From a virus, in the IMG/VR virus record IMGVR_UViG_3300022932_000008, positions 1 to 40,653 of that record: a stretch of DNA of 40,653 bases. One strand, 5' to 3'. Below the pieces are notes generated by a model. It did no database searches. It had not been told where the DNA came from and worked only from the letters and a program-made list of their open reading frames with translations. Every line of letters starts with the position of its first letter. Within the stretch, counting starts at the first letter, position 1. This document shows positions 5,054-12,262 of the stretch, one piece after another. The translations under genes and the position numbers were made by a program.

Positions 5054-7672
5054 TTAATTATAAACCCGAATCTCAATTGAATTATTAAACAACTTACCAT
5101 CTGCATCGGTAAATGGCATTGTCCCATTGTCCTGTGTTCTAATTACTATTACATCGTCCGTATTTCTTAGAATCGCATAGTTTCCTGTAGTGCTAGATGG
5201 CGTAATTGATAAATGTGTTTTAGTTGCTGGAAATGCTCCTGACAAAGTTACAAAATAAAAACCTGGTGCTACATAGCTAAAAACAGGCGTCCCCCCTAGT
5301 GTATTTTCTAAAACTGTTACCGTGGGCGCACTTGTCCCTGTTTGATTAACTAAGGCTGAATAGACTTTGTAAGGTCTTATCGCTTTAACCTGTCCTAATG
5401 TTGCTAATTCAGTATCAACTGTTGCAGGTGGTGCCGTCACCTCTCCTGTTTTTTTAACTTTATATACTAACGTGCCGTTATTCTTTCCTTGATACAAATC
5501 TCCAGTAGCAGTAGGTTCTGAATCAGCGGAAAAAGCAACTCCTGAAGTTCCCGATATGTTTGCGACCGATATAGCCGAATTACTGGACGAATTATTTATA
5601 AAAACCGCTCGGCTGGAAGATGATATGTCAACTCTCATAAAATCACCAGAACCGTTAGATATACCGTTAATTACCCTGCTCCCTGTAGTTCCTGAGTTTG
5701 TTAAGGTAAATCCATTTGTTACACTATTCCCTGTATTTGTTGCTGATTTTACTCCTGTAAATGTCTGATTCCCTGATGATGCTAAAAAATTAGCGAATCC
5801 AAAAGCCGTTGTGGCAACCTGAGTTGTATTTGTTCCTGGTGCTGCTGTTGGTGCTGTTGGTGCGCCTGTTAAAATTGCACTACCTTTAAATATAGTTGCA
5901 TATACGCTACCGTTTACCTGTAATTTGTCCGTCAAATTGTCTGAAGTCTGACCGATTAAAACATTCCCGCCATCAGGATTTAAGGATAGGTTTCTGTAAT
6001 TTACCGTTGTTTCAATAGATTGGATGTAACCATAATTTCCCGACTGGTCATACCCTAATTGTAATTGTTTGTTGGGATTTGTTGCAGTTTTCAGCATCAA
6101 TTGACTTAAATCCGTTACAACACTAAATGACCCGTTCAATGTCGAATTTCCGTTTCTTAATATTTTAAGTAATGAATTTGCCCCACCTCTAACAAAGTTA
6201 AAAGCGCTTTTAGTATTATCTGTGAAATCTGTTCCTAAAAGAGATCTTACACTGAACCTCATGTCGTCAGTCATATTGTCGTCAGGAGTTGAAGACATCA
6301 GTGATAATCCTATTGAGTTAGAGGATTTTCCCACTAATACAGGGGTATTGAATCCCTCTTGGTCGTTAAGAAAATAAACATTGCCAGAACCTAAAGAAGA
6401 TATAGTGTTGGTAAAAGAAGTTCCTGTGGAGACATTAAATCTTCCTATTACAGATAAGTTTCCGATTTTTGTTTCGTCTAATGTTTTATGTAAAACATCA
6501 GAATCGTTAGCTGGAGTATATCCTAAAGCGCTAACCACATTAGCGAATGTCAAAGCTACGCCACCAGAAGCAATTCCTCCAAATTTCTGAGCCTCTACTA
6601 TTTTTGAATCACTAGCATTCAGTAAAGAAGTTGTATTATTTTTTAGAATTATATAAGCTCTAGTAACTCCATTTTCCTTGATGTTCGATTCCACATTATA
6701 GTCACGTGTAAATATTGCTGCTTGAGCGCTTTGTATATCGTCGTATACATTTTGACCATATTGGATTCTAGTCAATCCAGTTTGAAACATAGTTACAGTC
6801 TGAATTGTAAATTTATTATTTGGTACAGAAGTTAAAACATTATTTAAATCATATAGCGCAGGATTTAAGTTTATCCTGTCTGTTCCTTCAGTTCCGTTTT
6901 GAGTTCTATACCTAAAAGTTAAAGCTGTTTCTGATAATTGTGATATTTCGTGAGGGTTTTTCCAATCATTAGCAAAATTTACCCCAAACTTAAAAATAGT
7001 TCCAGCGCTTTTATTTAATGCTAAATTTGCTCCGTTGGCAGAATATTTATTGCCTGTTAAATTCAAAGCCCCTACAGCTTCAATAAAATCATGTAACTGA
7101 TTCCCTACTGCATTTGATGGAGCGGATATGTTGTTAACTACATTTATATTTGTTAAATTAGAATGTACTACAGCGCCTAAAACTATCAAATCACGCCTTT
7201 GCTCGGGCGTAAAAGGTGAGGCTTGCATTACAACAGATGGAGTGCTATTTATAGCTATATAAGTAATATTTCCAGTGGTTAAATAAGTTGGTGTAACTGC
7301 TGTAAATGCAGGAAAATTAATTATTGTACTTACTGGTATTTCTGGATTTGTGAAGTTAGAAATTATGCCTATTCCAGCAGATATATTAAATTTTGTAGGA
7401 TCTGCGTTAATTGATATTAAACCGTTTTTTAACAAGCCTGTTGATAAATCTGCTTTTTGCTTAATAGCATTTATCACAGATGTAGGTACAGGTAAATTAA
7501 CCGCATCAATATAGTTTATTTGTCCGTCAGATTCTTGGGTATTAATCTTTGTCGTTGAAGTCGAAACTCCGTTGGTATTCAAAGAAATCTTTCCGAATTT
7601 AGTCGGGTTAACTGGATATGTTTGACCGTAACTCGCTACGGTAATTAAAAGTAAAAAAAGTATTTTTTTCAT
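5054..7672 (-). CDS. Tail fibre / receptor-binding protein with N-terminal signal peptide, 872 aa
   Basis: A long, Ser/Thr/Asn/Gly-rich repetitive protein. The C-terminal third holds a motif common in tail fibres (GAPTAPTAAPGTNTTQVATT, about residue 600) and ends in a beta-rich domain, likely the receptor-binding tip. Unusually for a virion protein assembled in the cytoplasm, it begins with a typical flavobacterial Sec signal peptide, MKKILFLLLITVASYGQ. It follows the other distal tail genes and precedes the lysis cassette. The exact fibre or spike type cannot be told from sequence. Confidence 0.75.
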   Translation of the reverse strand: MKKILFLLLITVASYGQTYPVNPTKFGKISLNTNGVSTSTTKINTQESDGQINYIDAVNLPVPTSVINAIKQKADLSTGLLKNGLISINADPTKFNISAGIGIISNFTNPEIPVSTIINFPAFTAVTPTYLTTGNITYIAINSTPSVVMQASPFTPEQRRDLIVLGAVVHSNLTNINVVNNISAPSNAVGNQLHDFIEAVGALNLTGNKYSANGANLALNKSAGTIFKFGVNFANDWKNPHEISQLSETALTFRYRTQNGTEGTDRINLNPALYDLNNVLTSVPNNKFTIQTVTMFQTGLTRIQYGQNVYDDIQSAQAAIFTRDYNVESNIKENGVTRAYIILKNNTTSLLNASDSKIVEAQKFGGIASGGVALTFANVVSALGYTPANDSDVLHKTLDETKIGNLSVIGRFNVSTGTSFTNTISSLGSGNVYFLNDQEGFNTPVLVGKSSNSIGLSLMSSTPDDNMTDDMRFSVRSLLGTDFTDNTKSAFNFVRGGANSLLKILRNGNSTLNGSFSVVTDLSQLMLKTATNPNKQLQLGYDQSGNYGYIQSIETTVNYRNLSLNPDGGNVLIGQTSDNLTDKLQVNGSVYATIFKGSAILTGAPTAPTAAPGTNTTQVATTAFGFANFLASSGNQTFTGVKSATNTGNSVTNGFTLTNSGTTGSRVINGISNGSGDFMRVDISSSSRAVFINNSSSNSAISVANISGTSGVAFSADSEPTATGDLYQGKNNGTLVYKVKKTGEVTAPPATVDTELATLGQVKAIRPYKVYSALVNQTGTSAPTVTVLENTLGGTPVFSYVAPGFYFVTLSGAFPATKTHLSITPSSTTGNYAILRNTDDVIVIRTQDNGTMPFTDADGKLFNNSIEIRVYN

Positions 7673-7684
7673 GTTTATATTGGT

Positions 7685-8398
7685 TTATATTACTCCTGTA
7701 ACTATCACTCTATCATTAGTGTTTAATGTCCATGTTGGCAGTATTGTAAGTAGATTTCCTGATTGTAACCAGTCTACTGGATCTACAACAGTTCCGTTTA
7801 TTACAACAGAAATTAAGCTTGCTGTTGTTGCCAATGTGAATTCTTGCGGGTCTGGACTTGTGTAAGTAAAAATTTGTACATATCCGTTTGCTCCTGCTGG
7901 CGGATTAACTAACTCAAAAGATGTCCCTGTAGAATTTACTTGTAATATTGTTCCAGGGACTAAAGTAGTGGGAAAAAGGTTTAAATAATCTGTATTCGGC
8001 AATACTTTTGCAATAAGTCTTAACTGTGCCTCGTCTACTACAGGGACTTGACCATCTTTTCCAAAATAACTAAAAGTATCTTCTAATTCGTCAAATCTAT
8101 TAACTCCAGTACCGCCGCCTTCAGTTTGCCAATCAAAGAACCCTATTGATTCAAGTTTCAGTATTAAATCATCCATTGAAACCGCCTGAGGTAAAGAAAC
8201 TCCATCAATCAAAGTAACGTTTGAAAAAACAATATTCTGTTCTTTAATTATGTTTGCCCCATTATCTGTTTTGAAATGACAAAACTCTTTATAGCCAAGC
8301 AGGTTGTTTCTATTATTAGTCACAATATCAGCAACGTTTCCGTTAACCACGAAATCAAAGTAACCAACAGGTTTTTTTGTTATTGTTAATAGATTCAT
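7685..8398 (-). CDS. Distal tail / fibre-associated structural protein, 237 aa
   Basis: Not recognised as a named family. The N-terminal region is beta-rich (TITKKPVGYFDFVVNGN), the middle has an acidic linker (RFDELEDTFSYFGKDGQVPV), and the C-terminus is a Thr/Val-rich beta domain. The central motif resembles segments seen in Bacteroidota phage tail proteins. Its place between tail collar and fibre genes suggests a baseplate or fibre-adaptor role. Confidence 0.6.
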   Translation of the reverse strand: MNLLTITKKPVGYFDFVVNGNVADIVTNNRNNLLGYKEFCHFKTDNGANIIKEQNIVFSNVTLIDGVSLPQAVSMDDLILKLESIGFFDWQTEGGGTGVNRFDELEDTFSYFGKDGQVPVVDEAQLRLIAKVLPNTDYLNLFPTTLVPGTILQVNSTGTSFELVNPPAGANGYVQIFTYTSPDPQEFTLATTASLISVVINGTVVDPVDWLQSGNLLTILPTWTLNTNDRVIVTGVI

Positions 8399-8401
8399 AG
8401 C

Positions 8402-9142
8402 TTAGTCGTTAATATTTATTTCATAACAAATTAATGCGTTATAACACTCTTCAGAAATAATACCATTAGAGTAATATAGTAGGGCTAAATCTTTTATATG
8501 ACCCTCCTTTTCTTGTTTGTATTTTTCAAAAGCTTCCAACTCTGTATTAAAACGACCTAAAGATTTTGTTTTTGAGTCAATAGTTATTTGAGTTGAATAT
8601 TTTCCGTTTGTTAACTTATAAGTACCTATTAGTCCGTTTCTAGTTGTTTTACTATTAGTTAGCAGTGTGTTTATTTCTTTTGGCACAAAACAACACGTTT
8701 TTGGAGAATAAATTTTATTGCCTTTTATTAAAATATCTTTGTCCAGCTCATATCCTTCAATATATTTTTTTGAATACCAGTCTAAAAAATTTGGAAAAAA
8801 ATGCCATTCATCATCAGTTTTGCACCCAATATATGTAGGCTGTTTCTTTTGAATATTATCATCGTAACATCTTCCCATAATTCCTCTCCACGTCAAATAA
8901 GCTTTTTTAAAGTGTTTTAAGTTCGTGTCAGGTTGTCCAAATATCCCCACTCCATAAGCTGTTATTTCTAAAGGATTTGAAACTTGTCTATTTTTTAGAT
9001 TACCTATTGTTATAGATTTTATAATACAACCATTACTTAGAATTACGTCAACATTTCTTGCTCCTTTATAATTTATTACGGTGGCTGTTATATTGTTTTT
9101 TAACGTAAAAACTTTTCCTATATGTTCATTTGAGCCTTTCAT
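8402..9142 (-). CDS. Phage homing-endonuclease-like protein, 246 aa
   Basis: The middle region matches a family of free-standing phage endonucleases: AYLTWRGIMGRCYDD, then a DEWHFFPNFLDWY segment, then LDKDILIKGNKIYSPKTC and CFVPKEINTLL. After it comes an AP2-like DNA-binding region (GTYKLTNGKYSTQITI, then LGRFNTELEAFEKYK). The N-terminus has an extra small beta domain ending in a VSNP motif. It sits between two virion genes with 1-3 nt spacing and is not structural itself, as expected for an inserted selfish gene. Activity is not shown. Confidence 0.75.
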   Translation of the reverse strand: MKGSNEHIGKVFTLKNNITATVINYKGARNVDVILSNGCIIKSITIGNLKNRQVSNPLEITAYGVGIFGQPDTNLKHFKKAYLTWRGIMGRCYDDNIQKKQPTYIGCKTDDEWHFFPNFLDWYSKKYIEGYELDKDILIKGNKIYSPKTCCFVPKEINTLLTNSKTTRNGLIGTYKLTNGKYSTQITIDSKTKSLGRFNTELEAFEKYKQEKEGHIKDLALLYYSNGIISEECYNALICYEININD

Positions 9143-9143
9143 T

Positions 9144-9650
9144 TTATAGTTTCATTATCATTAAAGTCACAATGTAAGGTTGCATATTTTTACCCACTCC
9201 AGATTCCCCTGCATTATCAGTATAAGGAATGCCAAGTGTATTGCTTTCTATTTCCCTGCCTAAATATCTAATATTAGTCGTTCCGCTTCCAGAAGATCCT
9301 GATTGATCGCCCATTGCGTGATTGTGTTGAACTAAAACAGCGTTTTCACTTCCTCCTGTTGCTCCTAATGTTGGATATGTTGTACTGTATTGCATTGCTA
9401 CACGCCCGCTTCTATTACGAGTTCCGTTGTTTCCGTTGCAAATTGCCCATCCTAAACGCTCGTTAATTCCTAGTCCTGTGGGGTCGAAATTAGCAGCAAT
9501 ATAAGAAGTAGCAACATCAATTTCTTTAACGTCACCGCTGACTCCAGAGCCATCTGCAATAGCGTTGAGCACAGTTCTAACTTTAAGAGCCGTATTAGGC
9601 ACTCCATCAGCAATTGCATCTATTAAAACTTGTATTTCTGTTCTTGTCAT
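9144..9650 (-). CDS. Tail collar domain protein, 168 aa
   Basis: The C-terminal half carries the phage tail-collar pattern: GWAICNGNNGTRNRSGRV, a GATGGSEN loop, QHNHAMGDQ, and an ending MQPYIVTLMIMK. The N-terminal half is a helical segment (RTEIQVLIDAIADGV) that may attach it to the tail. These domains occur at fibre or baseplate tips. It lies between the 275-aa structural gene and the homing endonuclease. Confidence 0.8.
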   Translation of the reverse strand: MTRTEIQVLIDAIADGVPNTALKVRTVLNAIADGSGVSGDVKEIDVATSYIAANFDPTGLGINERLGWAICNGNNGTRNRSGRVAMQYSTTYPTLGATGGSENAVLVQHNHAMGDQSGSSGSGTTNIRYLGREIESNTLGIPYTDNAGESGVGKNMQPYIVTLMIMKL

Positions 9651-9659
9651 AATATAATT

Positions 9660-10487
9660 TTATATGTAAATTAACCAATCATCAGTATCCCAGTCAACAT
9701 CCAAGAAATCCCCATTACTCGCCTCTGGTTGTGTAAAAATATCGTTTGGGTGAAAATTTAAAACAAAAGTCATTTCTGCAAAGTTTTCTTGCGCTACTTT
9801 TTTAGGAGTTTCGGATGCTTCTTTTAAACTTGCTCTAATTGAATTAAGGTAAACAAACGGCAGTCCTAGTATTTCTTTTAGTTTTAGTAAAACAGATTTG
9901 TGCATCAATTCAGTTTGCCACATTTCAATGTATCCCTGTTCCATACTAGCAGATACCCAGCTTTGAGTAGATTCCTCGTAATAGGTTGTTAGTTCCTGCA
10001 ATAAATCTTCATCATCATACCAAATAGAAAACCCCATTGATTGAATTTCGTCTGTTTCTTTGAACTTATAATTTATCTGGGTTACTTTTTCTTCGTTTAT
10101 TGAAGTTATTTTAAACGGTTGTGAGTAGAAAGTTTCTCCAACTGCTTGTGTGATTTGCATGTAAATCAATCCGAAACCAAAATCCTGTGTGATATTCTGT
10201 AAACTCCAAAAAAACTGAGGGTTTCCGTTGTCAGAATTGGTTAACGATTCAACCATAAACGAGTCAGTAATATCTCCTAATTCTTCTCCACAGATAGACA
10301 TCACCTTTACAGTCCAATCTTCTAAATTGATTCCGTTTGGCGTATTTGTTACTTGAATGTATTTATTTGGATTATTTGGAATGACTTGAACTCCCGAGAA
10401 GATAAATTGAGTATTTATCTGGGAGTTTTTAAAATACATCGCTTCTTCTAACGACTTAAAAAGATTTATTACTGGTTTATGTGCCAT
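9660..10487 (-). CDS. Putative baseplate or distal tail protein, 275 aa
   Basis: No family recognised. The protein has many aromatic and acidic beta strands, an N-terminal segment about a preceding fold (QFIFSGVQVIPNNPNKYIQV), and an acidic C-terminus (DFLDVDWDTDDWLIYI). It is the first gene after the terminator at 10531-10561 and starts the distal tail block 10487-5054. The structural role is inferred from context. Confidence 0.6.
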   Translation of the reverse strand: MAHKPVINLFKSLEEAMYFKNSQINTQFIFSGVQVIPNNPNKYIQVTNTPNGINLEDWTVKVMSICGEELGDITDSFMVESLTNSDNGNPQFFWSLQNITQDFGFGLIYMQITQAVGETFYSQPFKITSINEEKVTQINYKFKETDEIQSMGFSIWYDDEDLLQELTTYYEESTQSWVSASMEQGYIEMWQTELMHKSVLLKLKEILGLPFVYLNSIRASLKEASETPKKVAQENFAEMTFVLNFHPNDIFTQPEASNGDFLDVDWDTDDWLIYI

Positions 10488-10530
10488 ATATCGCCCTGAT
10501 TCACATCGTTGCTTTGAATCGTAAAGATAT

Positions 10531-10561
10531 AAAAAAAACCTACAAGTATTATGTAGGTTTT
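10531..10561 (-). terminator. Intrinsic terminator
   Basis: A perfect 10-bp stem AAAACCTACA/TGTAGGTTTT with a 7-nt loop is followed on the minus strand by a run of eight T. It ends the accessory operon 12046-10567 and precedes the distal tail genes. A weak -7-like box (TATCTTTA) follows it. Confidence 0.85.
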
Positions 10562-10566
10562 AAAAT

Positions 10567-10833
10567 TTAGTTAACGTAATGATATATTGGATATTTTTTA
10601 TAATATTCTATCCACTTTAAACAATCTTCTTTTGTATTAAATTTTGTTTCAGTTTTACAATTATAAACGCTTAATGCTTGTCCGTTCTTGTTTATTAAAT
10701 GCCAGCCTTCTGTTTTTTGTGGCATACAAAAAAACATGTGAAATATTGTTTTGTATTTTTCTACTATTACTTTTTTTGATATCGTAAAATGATCCGAATA
10801 TTCGTTAATTCTAAATTCCTGTTCTTTTTTCAT
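10567..10833 (-). CDS. Hypothetical protein, 88 aa
   Basis: Not recognised. It is basic, aromatic and rich in beta strands (WHLINKNGQALSVYNCKTET), with a helix near the C-terminus (FNTKEDCLKWIEYYKKY). It is the last gene of the accessory operon, overlaps the upstream gene as ATGA, and is followed by a strong terminator. Confidence 0.65.
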   Translation of the reverse strand: MKKEQEFRINEYSDHFTISKKVIVEKYKTIFHMFFCMPQKTEGWHLINKNGQALSVYNCKTETKFNTKEDCLKWIEYYKKYPIYHYVN

Positions 10834-11009
10834 ACTATATCATCTTTAAATAATTTATGCTCTTCCGCAAACTCAATTATTTCCGTAGCTATTTTTTGAG
10901 ATTGTTTTATTTTTTCTCTATGTTTTTCTTCAAACATTTCAGAGATAGGTACATCGTCTAATATTTTACCAAGTATGAGTTGTCTAAATATGTTTTTTGT
11001 AATTTTCAT
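10830..11009 (-). CDS. Hypothetical protein, 59 aa
   Basis: Not recognised. It is a helical, highly charged protein (MKITKNIFRQLILGKILDDV..., ending HKLFKDDIV). It overlaps the downstream 88-aa gene by 4 nt and starts 2 nt after the stop of the 59-aa membrane protein gene. It is too short for many gene callers; the support is the coupling on both sides. Confidence 0.55.
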   Translation of the reverse strand: MKITKNIFRQLILGKILDDVPISEMFEEKHREKIKQSQKIATEIIEFAEEHKLFKDDIV

Positions 11010-11011
11010 AA

Positions 11012-11191
11012 CTATTTGTTTTTAATTCTCATCCAAATCACACCTATTAAAAATCCGAAACTAAGCAACATAGCATTATGTGTTACGCTAGAAAGTTTTT
11101 CGTCCCAAACTATCGATATTAAATAACCTAATCCCAATTCAAAAACGTAAATTGAGATAATCCAAAACAACATGTATTTTATATTTTTCAT
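11012..11191 (-). CDS. Small two-span membrane protein, 59 aa
   Basis: Two hydrophobic segments are evident (YMLFWIISIYVFELGLGYLI and MLLSFGFLIGVIWM) joined by a short polar loop (VWDEKLSSVTHN). The gene overlaps the upstream regulator-like gene as ATGA. Function unknown; within an accessory operon it could modify the host envelope or act in superinfection exclusion, which is speculation. Confidence 0.55.
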   Translation of the reverse strand: MKNIKYMLFWIISIYVFELGLGYLISIVWDEKLSSVTHNAMLLSFGFLIGVIWMRIKNK

Positions 11192-11349
11192 AAATTCTTA
11201 TTTTTAAGTGATTCTTTTAATTTCGCTGCATCCTGATAGCTTTTAACTAAATCACTTACAGCTTGTTTGTTTTCTTTTGGAATAATATAAGTTACTCTTA
11301 TTCCATTTGGGATAGGTTTTCTTCCTGCTCCTTTTGTGTTTTCAGCCAT
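11188..11349 (-). CDS. Small basic protein, ribbon-helix-helix-like candidate, 53 aa
   Basis: The sequence reads MAENTKGAGRKPIPNGIRVT, then a YIIP strand and two charged helices ending KESLKNKNL. The GAGRKP segment followed by a short strand and helices is shared with the broken gene at 28387-28525 and is similar to 1385-1537. This is the layout of small RHH DNA-binding proteins common in Bacteroidota mobile elements. It is coupled to the downstream membrane protein gene. Confidence 0.55.
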   Translation of the reverse strand: MAENTKGAGRKPIPNGIRVTYIIPKENKQAVSDLVKSYQDAAKLKESLKNKNL

Positions 11350-11360
11350 GGTTACTTTGT

Positions 11361-11957
11361 TTAATCTATTCCAAAATATAAGTCATTACTCAAGTCGTCT
11401 GTGTTTGAGTTTTTTAATGCTTCGATTAATTTAGCCTTACTTTCTTTGCATAATCCAAATCCGTAAGTCCTGTATCTATACGATCTTTCAAAGCTACTAA
11501 CAGGATATAGTAAATCTCCATCAATAACAAGCTTGTTGTTTGTCATATCTTCAAAAAAAGTATCTACAAGTAGGTTATAATAAATAACTCCTTCTGGCTC
11601 TTGTTTTCTTGCGTATGCAAATTTTGTAATACTGAAATCAAACTTTGAAATAATTTATTCGGCAGTTCCGTATGTGTTTCTTATTAGTTCAATTCTAATA
11701 TTCGTATTCTTGTTTTTATACGAAATTGTATTGTCGTTTTCGTATGATAAAATGTAATTTTCATTACTTTTAAAGTGTTCAACTGCTTCTAAAAAGTCTT
11801 TTTCATTCTCGAAGAAAATATCTAAATCTTTTATTTTCTGATTTTTAAATATATTCTTGAAACATCCACCAGCAATAAAACCTTTGTGGCATTCCATATA
11901 ATAATCTAAAAATCTAACTTTATTAAAAGTTTCTTTTGGGCGTTCAATAAAATTCAT
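11361..11957 (-). pseudogene. Nucleotidyltransferase-like gene with one in-frame TAA (readthrough candidate), 198 codons
   Basis: From ATG 11957 the frame runs 100 codons, meets TAA at 11657-11655, then continues in the same frame for 97 open codons to 11361. The first half has a nucleotidyltransferase-type motif (GFIAGGCFKN, residues 26-35, then KDLDIFF with Asp44 and Asp46). The second half starts ISKFDFSITKFAYAR, which looks like the continuation of the same phage family, where a YGT-P/A-E-E/Q segment precedes an FDF motif. The stop thus replaces one codon in an otherwise whole protein. It may be decay (the second half could restart at ATG 11546) or suppression by the UUA tRNA at 24998-25070. 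Confidence 0.7.
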
Positions 11958-11968
11958 ATATTTTTCTT

Positions 11969-12046
11969 TTAAGATTGCATTTTAACCGCAATGATTAATA
12001 CTAATGTAAAAAATGCTACTAACTTGATAATTTCTGACTTTTTCAT
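11969..12046 (-). CDS. Membrane micropeptide, 25 aa
   Basis: The frame encodes MKKSEIIKLVAFFTLVLIIA followed by VKMQS, a single transmembrane helix with positive N-terminus. It lies 31 nt below a strong promoter (12078-12110) and just before the split nucleotidyltransferase-like gene. A similar 31-aa peptide follows another promoter at 28221-28316. Confidence 0.45.
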   Translation of the reverse strand: MKKSEIIKLVAFFTLVLIIAVKMQS

Positions 12047-12077
12047 AACTGTTGGTTTTTAATTGATTATTACACTA

Positions 12078-12110
12078 CAAATATAATACTTATTTTTAAT
12101 TAAATGACAA
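12078..12110 (-). promoter_or_regulatory. Promoter of the accessory operon
   Basis: On the minus strand TTG (12110-12108), 22 nt, TATATTTG (12085-12078), matching the Bacteroidota consensus. It lies between the terminator at 12131-12159 and the micropeptide gene at 12046. Just upstream, 12117-12130 carries a loose variant (ATGCAAAATATTTT) of the 13-mer found at three other promoters. Confidence 0.75.
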
Positions 12111-12130
12111 TTAATTAAAATATTTTGCAT

Positions 12131-12159
12131 AAAAAAACCGCCCTGTTTTAGAGCGGTTT
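12131..12159 (-). terminator. Intrinsic terminator of the tail operon and candidate small RNA
   Basis: A 10-bp stem (AAACCGCTCT/AGGGCGGTTT, one G-U pair) with loop AAAAC is followed by a run of seven T on the minus strand. It lies about 90 nt below the end of the 836-aa tail gene and closes the candidate small RNA 12131-12228. Confidence 0.9.
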
Positions 12160-12228
12160 AAAATCAAAAAGATTTGTCTTATTTTTTCGTTAGATTGATT
12201 CTCAGTCCATCGAGAACCCCACAACGAA
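12131..12228 (-). ncRNA. Candidate small RNA, three hairpins, about 98 nt
   Basis: A complete promoter (12232-12262) would start transcription near 12226, and the terminator at 12131-12159 would end it. The first hairpin nests an outer stem TTCGTT/AACGAA and an inner stem GGTTCTC/GAGAATC. A weak AAATC-TTTTT-GATTT hairpin follows, then the terminator. There is no convincing short reading frame. Alternatively it is the 3' untranslated region of the tail operon. Target unknown. Confidence 0.5.
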
Positions 12229-12231
12229 TTA

Positions 12232-12262
12232 CAAATATACAAAAAACTTACAACAAATCCAA
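12232..12262 (-). promoter_or_regulatory. Promoter at the 3' end of the tail-hub gene
   Basis: On the minus strand TTG (12262-12260), 20 nt, TATATTTG (12239-12232), a full consensus match that overlaps the last codons and stop of the 836-aa gene. The only product before the terminator at 12159 would be the candidate small RNA. Confidence 0.6.

Noticed and set aside
12186-12228. Solitary CRISPR repeat mimic
   Set aside because: Only the GTTGTG start resembles repeats; no match could be verified without the host's CRISPR sequences, so it is kept only as a test within the small RNA finding.
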